From contig CM043943.1 of the NCBI GenBank assembly GCA_014529385.2, positions 100,153,355 to 100,215,354 on the forward strand: 62,000 nucleotides of DNA. Reading direction: 5' to 3'. Source of the stretch: Adiantum capillus-veneris. Lineage: Eukaryota > Streptophyta > Polypodiopsida > Polypodiales > Pteridaceae. Made by a program: the position numbers and the translations under genes. The notes beneath the pieces are model-generated. The model saw nothing but the letters and a program-made list of their open reading frames with translations. It was not told where the DNA came from and searched no databases. Below are positions 13,969-25,580 of the stretch, one piece after another (position 1 is the stretch's first letter; each line of letters starts with the position of its first letter).

Positions 13969-14590
13969 CTATTTTATCTCAAGGTGGGGTTCTACCACTA
14001 CTTTGAATTTTTCTTGATTGTCTCTTACCACAAGCTCCTCAGGTTTTGCCATACTTTTGAGCTTGGATTTTTGTTTTTCCAGCATTTTTTGTGTGATTCT
14101 TATCAAATTTTGATAAGCTTCAAGCTTAGCTGCTTCCATGTCTAAAGATGGAAAGTTTTTCCATTTTCTTTTCATGTTTTGTCATGCTTTAAGTCCTACT
14201 TTGTCGGCTTCCAAGGCTGCATTAATAGGCACAAAACTTTTATCAACCAAAATTGATCCTCCAGATTTCACGGTGGTTTCTTTGACTTCGCTTCTAGTTT
14301 CTTTTATCTTTTCTTGGAATAGTTGTTTTGGTTTCTCCTCGGTTTCAGCCCGTTGTTTCTGATTTCTTATCTCATACCTCCTGCTTCTGCTTCTTTTGGT
14401 CTTTTGAGAGGCAAATTTTGTATTCTCCGAATCATTAGAGGACTTATGTTTCTTTTTCTTAGCATGGGCTCTGGTGATTACCTTGATTGGAACAATCGGT
14501 TCACTCTGAGATGAGCTACTAAGTATCACATGGACTACATTAATTATTGTTTTACCCTTGTTTAAAGGATTTTTAGGACAATATTCTAGG
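13969..14590 (-). pseudogene. Element C gag, distal part (after the element A insertion)
   Basis: Reading minus from the insertion, EYCPKNPLNKGK matches RDCPKNPSKGAK of element A just after its second zinc knuckle. PIVPIKVITRAHAKKK then matches PIQAVTRAQAQRR. The frame continues with a basic, coiled-coil-like region (LIRITQKMLEKQKSKLK) to a stop at 13969. No protease, RT or integrase follows before the LTR, so element C is a gag-only derivative. Confidence 0.7.
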
Positions 14591-14595
14591 AAGTG
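14591..14595. repeat. Target site duplication of element A, left copy
   Basis: AAGTG directly before the TGTTAGAAG start of the 5' LTR; it is repeated directly after the 3' LTR at 33202-33206. Confidence 0.9.
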
Positions 14596-15526
14596 TGTTA
14601 GAAGTTGGACACACCCACAGCATCTAACTACTCGGCGGACTATTATTTTTGTAATTATTCATTCATTGAGGAAAACCCGATTTTTCACCTTGTAAATATT
14701 GGGACTTACAGAAGTTTCCAGATTGTATTCCAGTTTTGATAGTTAGATTGAATAGATGGTTGATTTTGGAACTTTAGGGTTTGAGAAGTTGTAAGGTATA
14801 TATACCACTTTTTGACCTTAATGAAAAACCTTTTTGTCATTTCAAAACAAGTTTGAAGTCTGTGAGAGCGTACTGTGTACACGAGAGAGAGTGAGAGCTT
14901 CATCGTGATGCTACGTGTGCTTCGGTGTTGGGAATCGAGTGCAGAGAAGTGCAGCGTGTTGCCCCCGACGAGAGCTACGCGCCGATACCTACATTGCGCG
15001 CGTACGGTTTGGTCTTGCGAGCTCCTTCTACGAGCTTCATGAGTTGTTTGGGTGATCATACATTGTCTGATTTTGCATTGTAGCATATTTACGCGTTCAC
15101 AACAAGTAGAACTACACATTAGGCACTTTAGATTTCAGAAATGGAGACCTGCAGATTTCGGCCAGACATCCTACGCTTTTCTGCACCGGGTGTTTTGAGT
15201 CGGGATGTTGGTTCATAGACCTTAGGGAGAGTGACCTGTTGGTAGTAATAGGGTCTCCTTCAAGTTCTATGGTGTTTCGAGATCGTTTGATGGGTGTTCG
15301 GCTCCAAAAAGCGTTGTAGGAAGTTTCCTCTTTTGCACTCTTGAAGGCTGTGACTTAGACAACTGGTAGAGACCTCTGTAGCAATTAGTTAGGAGTCGAT
15401 CGAGTGTAGGTTGACACCTTATGCTTTATTCCACGTACCTGCGGGTCGAGCTTCGCCCTTAGTTGACATTATATGTTAGGTGAGTTCTCGCTGTGCTGAC
15501 GTCCGTCGCGGCGTATCCGTCCAGCA
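14596..15526 (+). repeat. 5' LTR of element A
   Basis: Begins TGTTAGAAGTTGGACAC and ends GTATCCGTCCAGCA. It aligns along its full length with 32270-33201 by eye, with scattered substitutions that I have not counted. It contains a TATATATA motif at 14797 and, at 15164-15176, half of the element's palindrome (AGACATCCTACGC). Confidence 0.92.
14797..14804 (+). promoter_or_regulatory. Probable TATA box of element A 5' LTR
   Basis: TATATATA inside GGTATATATACC, about 200 bases into the LTR and before a region that looks transcribed. It is kept in the 3' LTR near 32472 but is mutated in the LTR of element B (GGTATTTACACC). Confidence 0.5.
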
Positions 15527-15546
15527 TTCGCGCCGTTTCCGGGGAC
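15527..15546 (+). other. Primer binding site of element A (tRNA-Asp type, mutated)
   Basis: TTCGCGCCGTTTCCGGGGAC directly after the LTR differs by a few bases from TTGGCGCCGTTGCCGGGGAC, the PBS form I recall as typical of Athila/Tat-type plant elements primed by tRNA-Asp. Confidence 0.75.
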
Positions 15547-17369
15547 GAAAACCTTACGTAGGTGACCGAGACTAATCCTTGAGGATTGGGATTTTTGGCT
15601 TGCCAAGAGTCTCGCTTTACATTTAGATAGTATCAGAGGGTGGAGGACTCTCTAGGTCTTAGAGGGAGTCTAGGAAGCGTGTGTCTAGCCTAGATCCTTC
15701 GACTTAGGTAGAAGAGGTAGACTTAGGTAGTTTTAGGTAGTAGTCGAGTTCTAGAGTAGGACTTGGAGTAGTAGAAGCGGTGAGAGGAGAGCTTGAGAGT
15801 CCGTAGAGGCCAAAAGGAAACCAAAAACACCATTATCACCATTTCTTCATGATAGGGAGGAGTAGAGTACGTAGGACATCATGATTCAGGAGCTAGAGCA
15901 TTTCATGCATGTACACTTGCTTGGTATAATCATTACAAGTTTGTAAAATAAGCAAAAAGATGCAAAAGTGTGGGTAAAAGCCTAATTGAAGTCCAAAAAT
16001 TGATGTGAGTGTTTTTGATAGATCTACAGAGCTTCAGGAGCATTCTTGTCAAGAAAAACTTTAATTTTAAGCTAGGAGACATCTTACGCGTAGGATGTCT
16101 ACGGGCCAATTTGGAAGGAATTTTGGAATTTTGAGTTGACCAGTGTGTTGAGGAGGTAGGGTTTACCCTAATTTCAACTGGAAAGTGGAAATTTTGTCAT
16201 ATCTTGACAGGATAAGGCCAGATAGACTGAAATTGCTAAACATCCTACCCAAATAGTGCCAAAACATTAATTTGAGACCAAAACCATAAGATGGCTGCAT
16301 GAGCATGTCTTGCATGATATATCGAGTGACTGAAAGAGGTTTCACCTCATTTGGGTAAGAAAATTGGGTTCAAAGCGAACTTTAGCACTTTTGACTGAAA
16401 AAAAAACCAAAAACAGCAAAAATTTAGGAATTTTGACATCCAAACCAAAATCTAAGCATACCACTGGGTTACTGACATCCAAGGGAATCTGTGGGACAAA
16501 TCTGGGGTCAAACAGGCCAAAAAGACATCCTACGCGTAGGATGTCTTCTGAGTGATTTGGGACTCCAAACTGAATTATGAGTATCCCAAAGTGATCAGCA
16601 ACTCAAGGGGAGCTTGGGCTTTGAGTTTTAAGCCATTCTGATGAAAAAGACATCCTACGCGTAGGATGTCTAATGCATGAAAATGAAGCCAGAATTTGAC
16701 TTTGAGCATAGTAAGGTGTTATATAGCCTAAGGCAAGCCTCCTAGTCAATTTTGGTCTAATTTGGATTTGATTAGAATGATCAAAACCATCAAGAGACCA
16801 TCGGAACAGATTTTTGACTCATTGACAAGCTAATAGGTGTCCAAATCAAAAAGTGAAAGCAGCTGTGAGCTCAGCACAACAAATGGAAACAACAATGCAA
16901 AAATCCAGGCAAAACACAACAGGAGACATCCTACGTGTAGGATGTCTATTGGGGCATACTACAGAGAAAATCTGACCTGGCCTAGACAGTGAGGTTCCAT
17001 TTGGCTTAAGGGTTCCAGAACTTCTTTCAGAAGTGAATTTGGACCTTGTTTTCCCATTTGACAAAGCAAAGACTGAATTCAAACTTTTTCGCGTAAATTG
17101 GCCAAAATCAGTGGGCAGTATTGTTCCAAATTAGCAAACCTAATCCAGAACATCAACTGTGTATAAAATACAGCAGTGGTTGAGACTAACTCTCCAGTTA
17201 TACTAGTCATTACTAAGATAATCTCTAGCAGATAAATGCTTTGATTCAATTGCCGAAATTAAAACTCTTGTGTACAGGAATATTCAGCAACAGGGCAAGA
17301 AGTTGTGCAGAAACGGACCCATTGCCAGGTGAGTGGTTGAATTTGTGATAAATTGCATTGATAAGTTTG
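15547..17369 (+). other. Element A untranslated leader, about 1.8 kb
   Basis: Non-coding, with no gag-like frame before the ATG at 17370. It carries four copies of the CGCG-cored palindrome and aligns along its length with the leader of element B. A good splice-donor-like CAGGTGAGTGG occurs at about 17326, so a spliced leader is possible but unproven. Confidence 0.7.
16077..16947. repeat. Palindrome cluster 1 of element A (four copies)
   Basis: Copies lie at 16077-16100, 16522-16547, 16648-16671 and 16924-16947. The consensus is arm AGACATCCTA, core CGCG, then the reverse complement of the arm. Copies 2 and 3 are perfect; copy 2 extends to 26 bases. Copy 1 has one arm change (ATCTTA) and copy 4 has core CGTG. 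The spacings of 446, 125 and 276 bases are nearly those of element B (444, 124, 271). Confidence 0.95.
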
Positions 17370-20300
17370 ATGAATTTAAGATCAGGAAGATACATTGTTA
17401 GAGACTAGAAGGTGGCAGGTGACCAAGGTAGCTTAGTTTCCACCGAAGAGAGTGTAACTCAAGCAAGGCTAGATCCGCTAGCACCAATTATTGAGGAAGC
17501 TAGTGATACTGACACTTCGTCAGACAAATATTTCTTCATGATGGGTAGTCAACAGCCATGAGGTTTCACCTATGATGGACCTATGCGAGGAGGAAGCACC
17601 TCCCAAAATCCTTTGAATGATTCCAGGCTCACGGTGATCTTCTTAGATGGAACAAACTCAAGAGGAGCCCTAGTCTATTCTGACTATCAAGGCCGCAAGT
17701 GCATTTGTATCGAAGAGAGGCCAGCACAAAGATTGGAGATAATCCCAGTGTATGATGATGGAGATAGATTCCGAGACGAAAAGGGGAACTACTATTTAAT
17801 AGTTAGCAACCCTGAAGATTACAACAGATATGGAGATAACGTGGAAAAAGGAAAAATGGTTTCAGAAACTCAAGAACTGCCACCAAACATTGATCGGCCC
17901 AGAGCTATTTTTATGTATGATAAGAAAAAAACCAGGATTCCAACTTATAACGAGAATGTGGGAATCTACAAACATGAGAGTGAGGGTATTGTCTCTTACT
18001 TTCGCAGCAAAGAACCATATGTAAACGAACTAAGCAAAGACAAGGTTCTCTACTTATTCTCTTATGAAACTGCTACGGGGAAGGGCATAGTTTTTGTTGA
18101 TAGATACGGGCAAGAATACCAACGTATTCTCCCAGAGGAAGTAGAAAGAGCAATAGGTCCAGGAGCATCAGCATATGCCCCTGAGGAAATGCCGAGAGCC
18201 GTCCACACCCCAAGCAAGTCAACAAATACATTTTCAGATGAGTATGACACTACCTCACATTCCACCAGACCACAAGCATTCAACAACCAAGACCAACCAG
18301 CAAACCAGCCATCATTGCAGGCATGGCTTCGATAGAGTGGAACAATGGAACCAGACCAAAACCAAGACGATTATCAAGCCGCATGAGGGCTCAAGGATTT
18401 GCAAGAACCACCACACTATTCAAGGTATCAAGCAGAGAGTAAGATAGAAGGGTCGACCGAGCCTGGAGGACTACCCATGGAACAAGTTCGAAGAGATGAA
18501 CCACCTGTAGCGAGAACCGTTAGAAATTATGGCTTAGGAGCACCGTTGGGAGAGGAAGCAGCCTATTAAAGAAGGCCTGAGGAGGTGTATCAACTTGGAC
18601 GGGGTGATCCAATGATGAGGTTTGTAGACCATCGCAGAATTAGACCTTCTCAAGTGTAAAAATGGGTAAACAAGAAATACACAGGAAACAGAGACCCAAG
18701 AGATCATGTAGCAGCCTTTGTGCGTGTAATTAGAGCCGAAGAGGTGTTAGATTTTCCTACCCAATTTGTAGGGTTAATTGGACTAACCCTAGAGGATGAT
18801 GCTGCAACTTGGTTTGACTCGGTAGAGCGTAGAGACTTTGAGTCGATGGAGGAAGTGTTTGATGAGTTTATTGAGGAATTCTCTCAAAGGGGAATAGCTC
18901 ATAATACCGTCTCACAAATCCATAAATTCAAACAAAAAGATGGAGAATCTGTACGGAAGGCAGCCCTAAGACTAAAAAGATATGTTAAGTTCTATCCTGT
19001 TGAAGAACTGCCAACTCAGTCCAGACTTATGATGATATTCATCCAAGGACTAAGGAATGTAGATCTCCAGAAAGACTCACATATGAAGAGGAGCACGACG
19101 TTGAATGAGTTGACCAAGGAGGCTTTGTACCTTGTGGACAATTGTGCGGTCTATTCAAGGACCTTGATGAGGATTCATATTTGCAGCAAAGTGGGAGCAA
19201 GTCTTCCAAGACAACACTAAAAGGAGAAATAGCAGTAAACCAGGAGCAGCTTGTAGATGAAGTGCTAAAAAGATCAACTTGTACGCCAAACCCCAGGCTA
19301 AACAGCCCAAGTGGTGTGCTAATGAACAAAAATGGACAAACCATGGGACCAAGGAATGTTATTATAACAAGGGATATGTGAGAGAGAGACCTTACGCACC
19401 CCAAGCTCCAGTAGCTTCCCCTCAAGTACCACCGATGACTAGATATCAAGCAGGCAACTTACCAGGACCTGTAGGTGTAGAAAGACCACAACCGGTGTTG
19501 GGGCAACAACCACCCCTACCAGGATTACGACCAGTTGGTATAAGATACACACCAACGGTAAGTGAATCAGAAGAAAAGGCTTTGGTACCTATGCATGCAT
19601 ATTATGAAGATCCCAATGGATATGCGGAAAACCCTGTCTATTACCCACCAAAAGAGCCCTTGACACCATAACCATGGAGCGTGATAGGGAATCAAGTACC
19701 ACCAACTGCTGCACAGGTCGCAGGAGAAGGAAGATATAGCCTAGATGAACGAACACTCATGTTCATAGCCAATGGAGGCATGGGCGGACAGAGATATGAT
19801 TACCAACAAAGAGGGGCTCAAGGAGAACCTCAATAACCCAAGGGACCCTGCTACAAGTGTGGTGGAGACCATTGGCTGAGGGGCTGTCCTCATGATGAAA
19901 TCATTAGAGTCAATGCGTATTGCCCTGATTGTGGAATTACTCATTTGATTCGTGATTGCCCTAAAAACCCGAGCAAAGGAGCAAAAACCACCTTGAACCT
20001 ACTAGGAATAGTACCTTCCAGTGGAGGATCGGAAAATGAAACAATCATACCTATTCAGGCGGTAACACGAGCCCAAGCCCAAAGAAGGACGAACGAACCC
20101 ATAGTAGAAGAACCAAAAACCGATGCCCAAAGTTCAGAAACGAAAAATCAGAGAAGCACTTGGAAAGCTAGAAAGGCACATAGGAAAGAGAGGAAAGAAC
20201 GAGAGCAAGCAGCCCTATCCGATGAGTTGAAACATACAAAGAACAGATTCGAGCGGTTAGAGGATCTAGCTAGCTTAAGCTCACACACCACAGCAGTCAT

Positions 20301-20940
20301 AGCACCCAAAAAAATAGAAGAGCCCAAAAGTGCAGAATCAGGAGGATCTGTACTGGCACACAAGGTAAACGAGCAATTGGATGCGCTTCTAAAAGCTTAT
20401 AAAGCTCGACTTAAAAAGAACCAAACCCAGGAGCAAAGGTGGATGACTTATCCATATGCAAAAATAGAAAAACAGAGGTTGGATATGTGTAAAAAGATGA
20501 TCGAGATGGCTCAATCATTGATGGAAGAACCATTGGGTAAACCGACAAATTGTCATGAAGCACCAGCTCCAACCCCTATCCAACCAACATTAGAGAAACA
20601 TGGGGAAACAAAGGAACGACTCACGAATGCCTATGAGTTCAGAGGAGAGCCTATCATAGTGACAAACACCAACGATGGGGCAAGTGACGGATTCCAGCCT
20701 AAAATATTGGCAGAAATGGGTAAGGACGGTAACGGTATAGATGATCTGTGGAATCAAATCCATGAGGCCAACGAGGCTAATAGGATGAGTAACCACATGG
20801 ATAGCACGAGAAAAGAAAAGAATGTGATCTTACCTCCTATTGAAGAATTTGAGACAAGGTCGCAGATGAACTTTGAGATACATTCACAAGGGGGAGACCA
20901 AGGATCTGTTAGTTCGGGGCCCAGCCAACCAGACTCTTTG
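17370..20940 (+). pseudogene. Element A gag: N-terminal domain, capsid, two zinc knuckles
   Basis: The likely start is the ATG at 17370, shared with B. In-frame stops interrupt it (for example TGA in CAGCCATGAGG near 17559 and TAG at 18333), and one lost base near 19267 shifts the frame. Domains in order: an unassigned globular domain (about 17620-18130, SRGALVYSDYQGRKCICIEE to VFVDRYGQEYQRILP); a capsid of Retrotrans_gag type (about 18690-19140, TLEDDAATWFDSVERRDF and FIEEFSQRGI); a Pro-rich region; two zinc knuckles (CYKCGGDHWLRGC near 19852 and CPDCGITHLIRDC near 19921), both CX2CX3HX4C; then a charged, coiled-coil-like linker. Gag should form the particle and bind the RNA. It is in the same frame as pol apart from the indel. 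Confidence 0.85.
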
Positions 20941-21239
20941 ATAACTTTACCCTCTTACCTGGGGGAGTACGAAGCTAAGTCGGAAGTGAGAGCAATCCCA
21001 TCTCAAAGACTTTCTTCTAACAAGGTGATGGATTTGCAGGGATTGATTGAGTTGTTATCCACCCCGGTAACATGCACAATCACGTTAGCAGAACTCCTAA
21101 GGTTAAGGCCAAACATGTGGACCACAGTGGGAAAATGCCTAGAAAAATTTGGGGTGAAAGACCCCACCTTGAAGCTACAAGAAGGGATCAGGGAGTTAGA
21201 CAGGCCTAACCTAAACACTAGGCCGGTACCATTGAATAA

Positions 21240-22380
21240 GGTTGGAGAATATTGCGAGGGAGAAGACGGAAACACCACGCTACCGGTAGAATTCCAAGGA
21301 GTAGTTTCCAAATCTATTCTTGACAGTGGAGCGGGAGTTTCCATCGCCACCAAGGAAATCTGGAAAAAATGGGGAAAACCAGCTTTAAGAGCTACGAGAA
21401 TGAAACTGCAATTGGCAGATGGGTTCATGGAGAAGCCTCTAGGACTCTTAGAAAAAGTAATTGTCACTTCGTGCGGAATCGAGTATGAGCATACATTTGG
21501 AATAGTCGATTTTGATAAAAAGAATAATTACGAGATAATCTTGGGACGACCATTCATGCGACAACTCAAGATGGTCCAAGATTGGGGTTATGACCACATA
21601 TACCTCAGACATGGCGAGACAACAACTAAAATACACCTGAAAGACCATAGTTACAAAGATGTAAACCAAACACCAATAGAAGAGTTTGATTCGGCTACAG
21701 TAGCAGGATCGAAACTACCAGCATGGTTAGGGCAACCAAAAGAGCTATGGATGTGCGGAGCTTCACATTGTGGAAGTTTAACAAAAGAGGAATGCGTCTT
21801 AGAAAGAGCAATTGAGGACAAACAGTATATTCAGAAACCTTTCCCTAAAGATGCCTTGGAACCTCTAGAATGGGAACACATACTGGCAACATTGGATGTC
21901 TGTACCATTACTGACAGTCCAACAACAAATTTTTGCGATAAGGATGGCTATGATGTGCTACCCTATTACATGGTAAGCATTGTACCGGAAAAAGAGACGG
22001 TAGAGCCTCCAGAACAAGAAGAGTTTTACAACTCCTCTGAAAATTTAGAAGTAAATAATGATGCAGATAATGAGTATTCAGACACCTCAAGTGAGCGTGG
22101 AAATGAAGCCAAGAATATCAAGTTTTATGATTTTGCTAATCAACACCCTAGACGCCAAGAACGCTATAGGAGGAAAAGAGCAGGAAACAAAGTGAGAGAG
22201 AAACTGATGCCCAGGATAAAAGGTAAAACTCACTATTTGATGCTTGTAAAAGCAAAGGATTGTGTAAAAGATCAAATATCAGGAAAATTCTCAAAAGATC
22301 GAAAAGAAAGAACAAGAGAGGAAATAAAACAGGTAAGAAAAGATAAAACCGAAACAAAATCACAAAAATCTGAAAAATAA
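21240..22380 (+). pseudogene. Element A protease 1 (retropepsin) and linker
   Basis: SILDSGAGVSIATKEIWKKWG carries the catalytic DSG (Asp at 21322-21324). It is followed by LADGFMEKPLGLLEKVIV and the flap/C-terminal signature IILGRPFMRQLKMVQDWG. This is the Athila/Tat style of protease placed before RT and would cleave the polyprotein. The stretch to 22380 is a basic linker (DFANQHPRRQERYRRKR, then Lys/Arg/Glu-rich) ending at a TAA. The frame is open from the zinc knuckles through this domain, the longest intact part of element A (19945-22380). Confidence 0.88.
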
Positions 22381-22518
22381 AAAAAAGTAACAACAAAAGA
22401 CCAAGAGTGTACTAAACTGGAGCGTAAACAAAAATACCAAGAACTGAAACGGTCTCTGAGAGAAATATGGACTACTGAAGAAGATAGTGATGGTAAAGGG
22501 GAGTCAGAAAAGGGCAAC

Positions 22519-24130
22519 ATGAACGTACCATCACACTATCGGAAATTTACTATCCAAGATAGAAAACTCATCATGACACCACCAATCAGGGAGAGAACCA
22601 ACCAAGAATCTTACGATGGGCCGGAAAATGCAAAAAAAATAGACCTTACAGAACCAGGTGAAAAGCCTCATCCGGTCTATATAGCTAACGATTTAGAGCG
22701 TGAGGAGGAAGAACAGCTAACACAACTTCTCAAGATGTATAAATATGTGTTTGCTTGGTCCTATAAAGACCTCAAAGGAGTTGATCCATTGATATGCCAA
22801 CATACAATTCCTTTGAAATCGGATGCAAAACCTAGCAAACCACGTCCTTTTACATATAATGACACATTTTCTAAACGAATCAAAGAAGAGATTGATAAAT
22901 TGATGGAAGCGAAATTTATCTATGAGATTGAACATACAGATTGGGTGTCACCCATTGTGGTAGTTCCCAAAAAGAATGGAAAACTGCGAGTATGTGTCAA
23001 CCTCAAGAAGGTGAACGCAGAAACCATAAGGGATAATTATCCCTTGCCAATTACAGAACATGTACTTGAGCGAGTGGCCGAGAAACGGGCTTATTCCTTT
23101 CTGGATGGGTTTTCAGGATACAACCAACTGGCAATAGCAAGGGAGGATCAACACAAAACAACGTTTGCCACAGAATGGGGGATTTATACGTATCAAGTTA
23201 TGCCGTTTGGCTTAACAAATGCACTAGCCACTTTCCAGAGGTTAATGAGTCACGCTTTCAAGGAATACCTAAGAATATTCTTAGAAATTTACATGGATGA
23301 CCTGTGTGTACACTCTCTTCTGCGAGAGGAACATATTGACCATTTGCAAAAGGTCTTTGAAAAGTGCAGAACATATCGAATCTGTCTAAACCCGGAAAAG
23401 TGTGTATTTATGGTTAAGCAAGGACGAATCTTAGGACACATTGTCTCAGGAAACGGCATAACCACAGACCTAGATAAAGTCAAAGTCATTGTAGACCTGC
23501 CCAGGCCTACTAATGCGAAACAAGTGCAATCCTTCATGGGGCACTGCGGATATTATCGAAGATTCATATACATGTATGCGGTTATCGCACAACCTCTGTA
23601 TCGGTTGCTAGTCAATTACGAGTGGACTGAGGAGTGTGAGACCTCATTCCAAAAACTGAAGGAAAATCTTATATCAGCACCTGTACTAAAGGCACCAGAT
23701 TGGGAAAAGATATTCCATGTGCACATTGATGCTTCAGCATATGCCATTGGAAGTATTCTAGCTCAACCTAGAGACGGAACAATGGATTTTCCGGTTTGAT
23801 ATGCGAGCCGACAGTTAAACAGTGCAAAAAAGAACTACACAACCACCGAGAGGGAAGGATTAGGAATGATTTATGCTGTAAAGAAATTTCAGCATTATCT
23901 ACTTGCAAAAAAAATTGTGTTCTTTATAGATCATCAAGCTCTTTTGTACCTAGTAAATAAACCTTGCAATACAGGGAGAATCGTGCGCTGGTTTATTATA
24001 TTGCTAGAATTTGACTTCACAGTGGTGGTCAAAAAGGATAAAACCCACCTGTGAGTAGATCATCTTTCAAGAGTACACAACGAGGAAGCTCCAGAAGGGG
24101 TAGATGATGACATACCAGATGCTTATCTTT
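22519..24130 (+). pseudogene. Element A reverse transcriptase and RNase H
   Basis: The RT has DWVSPIVVVPKKNGKLRVCV, then SFLDGFSGYNQL (first catalytic Asp), MPFGLTNALATFQRLM, and the YMDD box at 23290-23301 (IYMDDLCVHS), followed by the connection region FMGHCGYYRRFI. RNase H has HVHIDASAYAIGSILAQP, a TGA at 23797, then TTEREGLGMIYAVKKFQHYL and FFIDHQALLYL. All catalytic acidic residues appear present. The stops at 23797 and about 24053 would abort translation. Confidence 0.92.
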
Positions 24131-24139
24131 TCAACATTG

Positions 24140-24880
24140 AAATGGTACCCAAATGGTCTCAGGAAATAGTTAGCATTCTCTCCTTCGGACATGAGTTTGA
24201 TCATACGGAGTGCAGATCCAGACAACAAAAAATTCGACAAACAAAGAACTTCCAGTTCATAACAGGACGGCTGTATCATCTTGAATCTAACCTAATCCTA
24301 CGATTATGTATAAATCCGGAAGATTTGAGTGCTACCTTGAAGAGGCACATGTCCAGGGATGTGCTTTTCACTGTTCAACACTGAAAACACACCAGAGACT
24401 GAAACAGTTAGGGGTTTATTGGCCAACTATGTATGCGGATACACATTCTTATGTTACCAATTGTATAGTATGTAGTGCCAAACGACCAGTGGATCACACA
24501 ACTTTCTTTCAGGTGAACATCACACCTGAATGGAGTCAATATATCATTGACTTCTTAACCACCAGGACATTCCCTGAGAACATTACAAGAGCATGAGAAA
24601 AAGCTATAGAGCTGGAAGCAGGTGACTTTCAGTTAATTGGGAATCAACTCTATAAGCAGGGAAAGGACAATCAACTTAGAATCTTTGCAAGTGAAAGTGA
24701 ATACCTGCTGATTCTAGAACATGCACATAGCGGAGTAAGTGGAGGCCATTTTTAAGGCGATAAGACGGCAAAAATTGTCTTAACCACAAGAATTTGGTGG
24801 CCTACATTACACATGGATGCTGAAGAGTTTGTAAAGCGTTGTGATGCATGTCAATGCACCAAGATACCAATAAAAAGAGA
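24140..24880 (+). pseudogene. Element A tandem HHCC zinc modules before the integrase core
   Basis: Two copies of the integrase N-terminal zinc module follow one another. Module 1 (about 24240-24590) has EEAHVQGCAFH and NCIVC. Module 2 (about 24620-24880) has EHAHSGVSGGH and RCDAC. Both have the spacing Hx6Hx30Cx2C. Both are preceded by an LY...LR-type lead-in and followed by a W...IDF segment, which in module 2 begins the integrase core. A frameshift near 24300 and stops at 24594 and in GGHF*GDK interrupt it. Ordinary gypsy integrases have one such module. Confidence 0.82.
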
Positions 24881-25580
24881 TGAGATGCCATTACAGCCAA
24901 TGATGGGGGCAAGAGCATTTGCAAAATGGGACATTGATTTTGTGGAACCTATATCACCCCCTGCATATCGCACCCATACCCAATATATCATTGTGGCTAT
25001 GGACTATCTCACAAAATGGGTCGAAGCCAAAGCAACACAAAAAGATGATGCACGCACCATGGCACAATTTTTGTATGAGCATGTTTTTGTGCGTTACGGG
25101 TTACCAATAGAAATTGTTAGTGACCGTGGAACACACTTTCTCAATGAAGTCATTGAATATCTGCTAGAGGATTTCATGGTCATACATAGGAAATCAGCAC
25201 CATATCATCCACAGGCCAATGGGCAAGCTGAGGCCACTAACAAAACACTATGCACGGTTCTCACTAAGATAGTGTCAGAATCAAGAACAGATTGGGATCA
25301 GCAGCTACACTCAACACTATGGGCATACAGGGTAGCTTACAAAACATCAATAGGAACAACACCATACAACATGGTGTTTGGACTAAATGCTATACTACCC
25401 ATAGAGTTTTTAATCTCAACTCTACGAGTAGCAACAAGCTTGGAATGGACAGGGCATGAACTCTCTTCAAGGATTAATGATCTTGAAAAGCTCGATGAAC
25501 TACGCTTACGAGCTATCGCTTCAATCTATGCTAAAAAGCGAAGACAAAAGGAAATTTTTGATAAACATGTGCGTACAAAA
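24880..25580 (+). pseudogene. Element A integrase catalytic core
   Basis: The triad is Asp in WDIDFV (24936-24938), Asp in VSDRGTHF (25122-25124) and Glu in GQAEATN (25230-25232), with 35 residues between the last two, so the D,D35E pattern is intact. TTPYNMVFGLNAILPIEF follows. Relative to B, about 201 bases (67 codons) are missing after EFK (near 25583). The loss includes the C-terminal GPF motif (KKRGMGPFVISD in B). The deletion joins at a short CAACAAAT-like match and keeps the frame. Confidence 0.9.

Noticed and set aside
16531-16538. ACGCGT palindrome core as a CAMTA (CGCG-box) binding site
   Set aside because: ACGCGT fits the VCGCGB box, but the element C core is flanked by T and A (TCGCGA type), which does not. 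The long arms are also unexplained by a six-base site.
16077-16947. CRISPR-like repeat array
   Set aside because: Repeats are palindromic but spacers are 125-446 bases and diverged, there are no cas genes, and the context is a plant retrotransposon.
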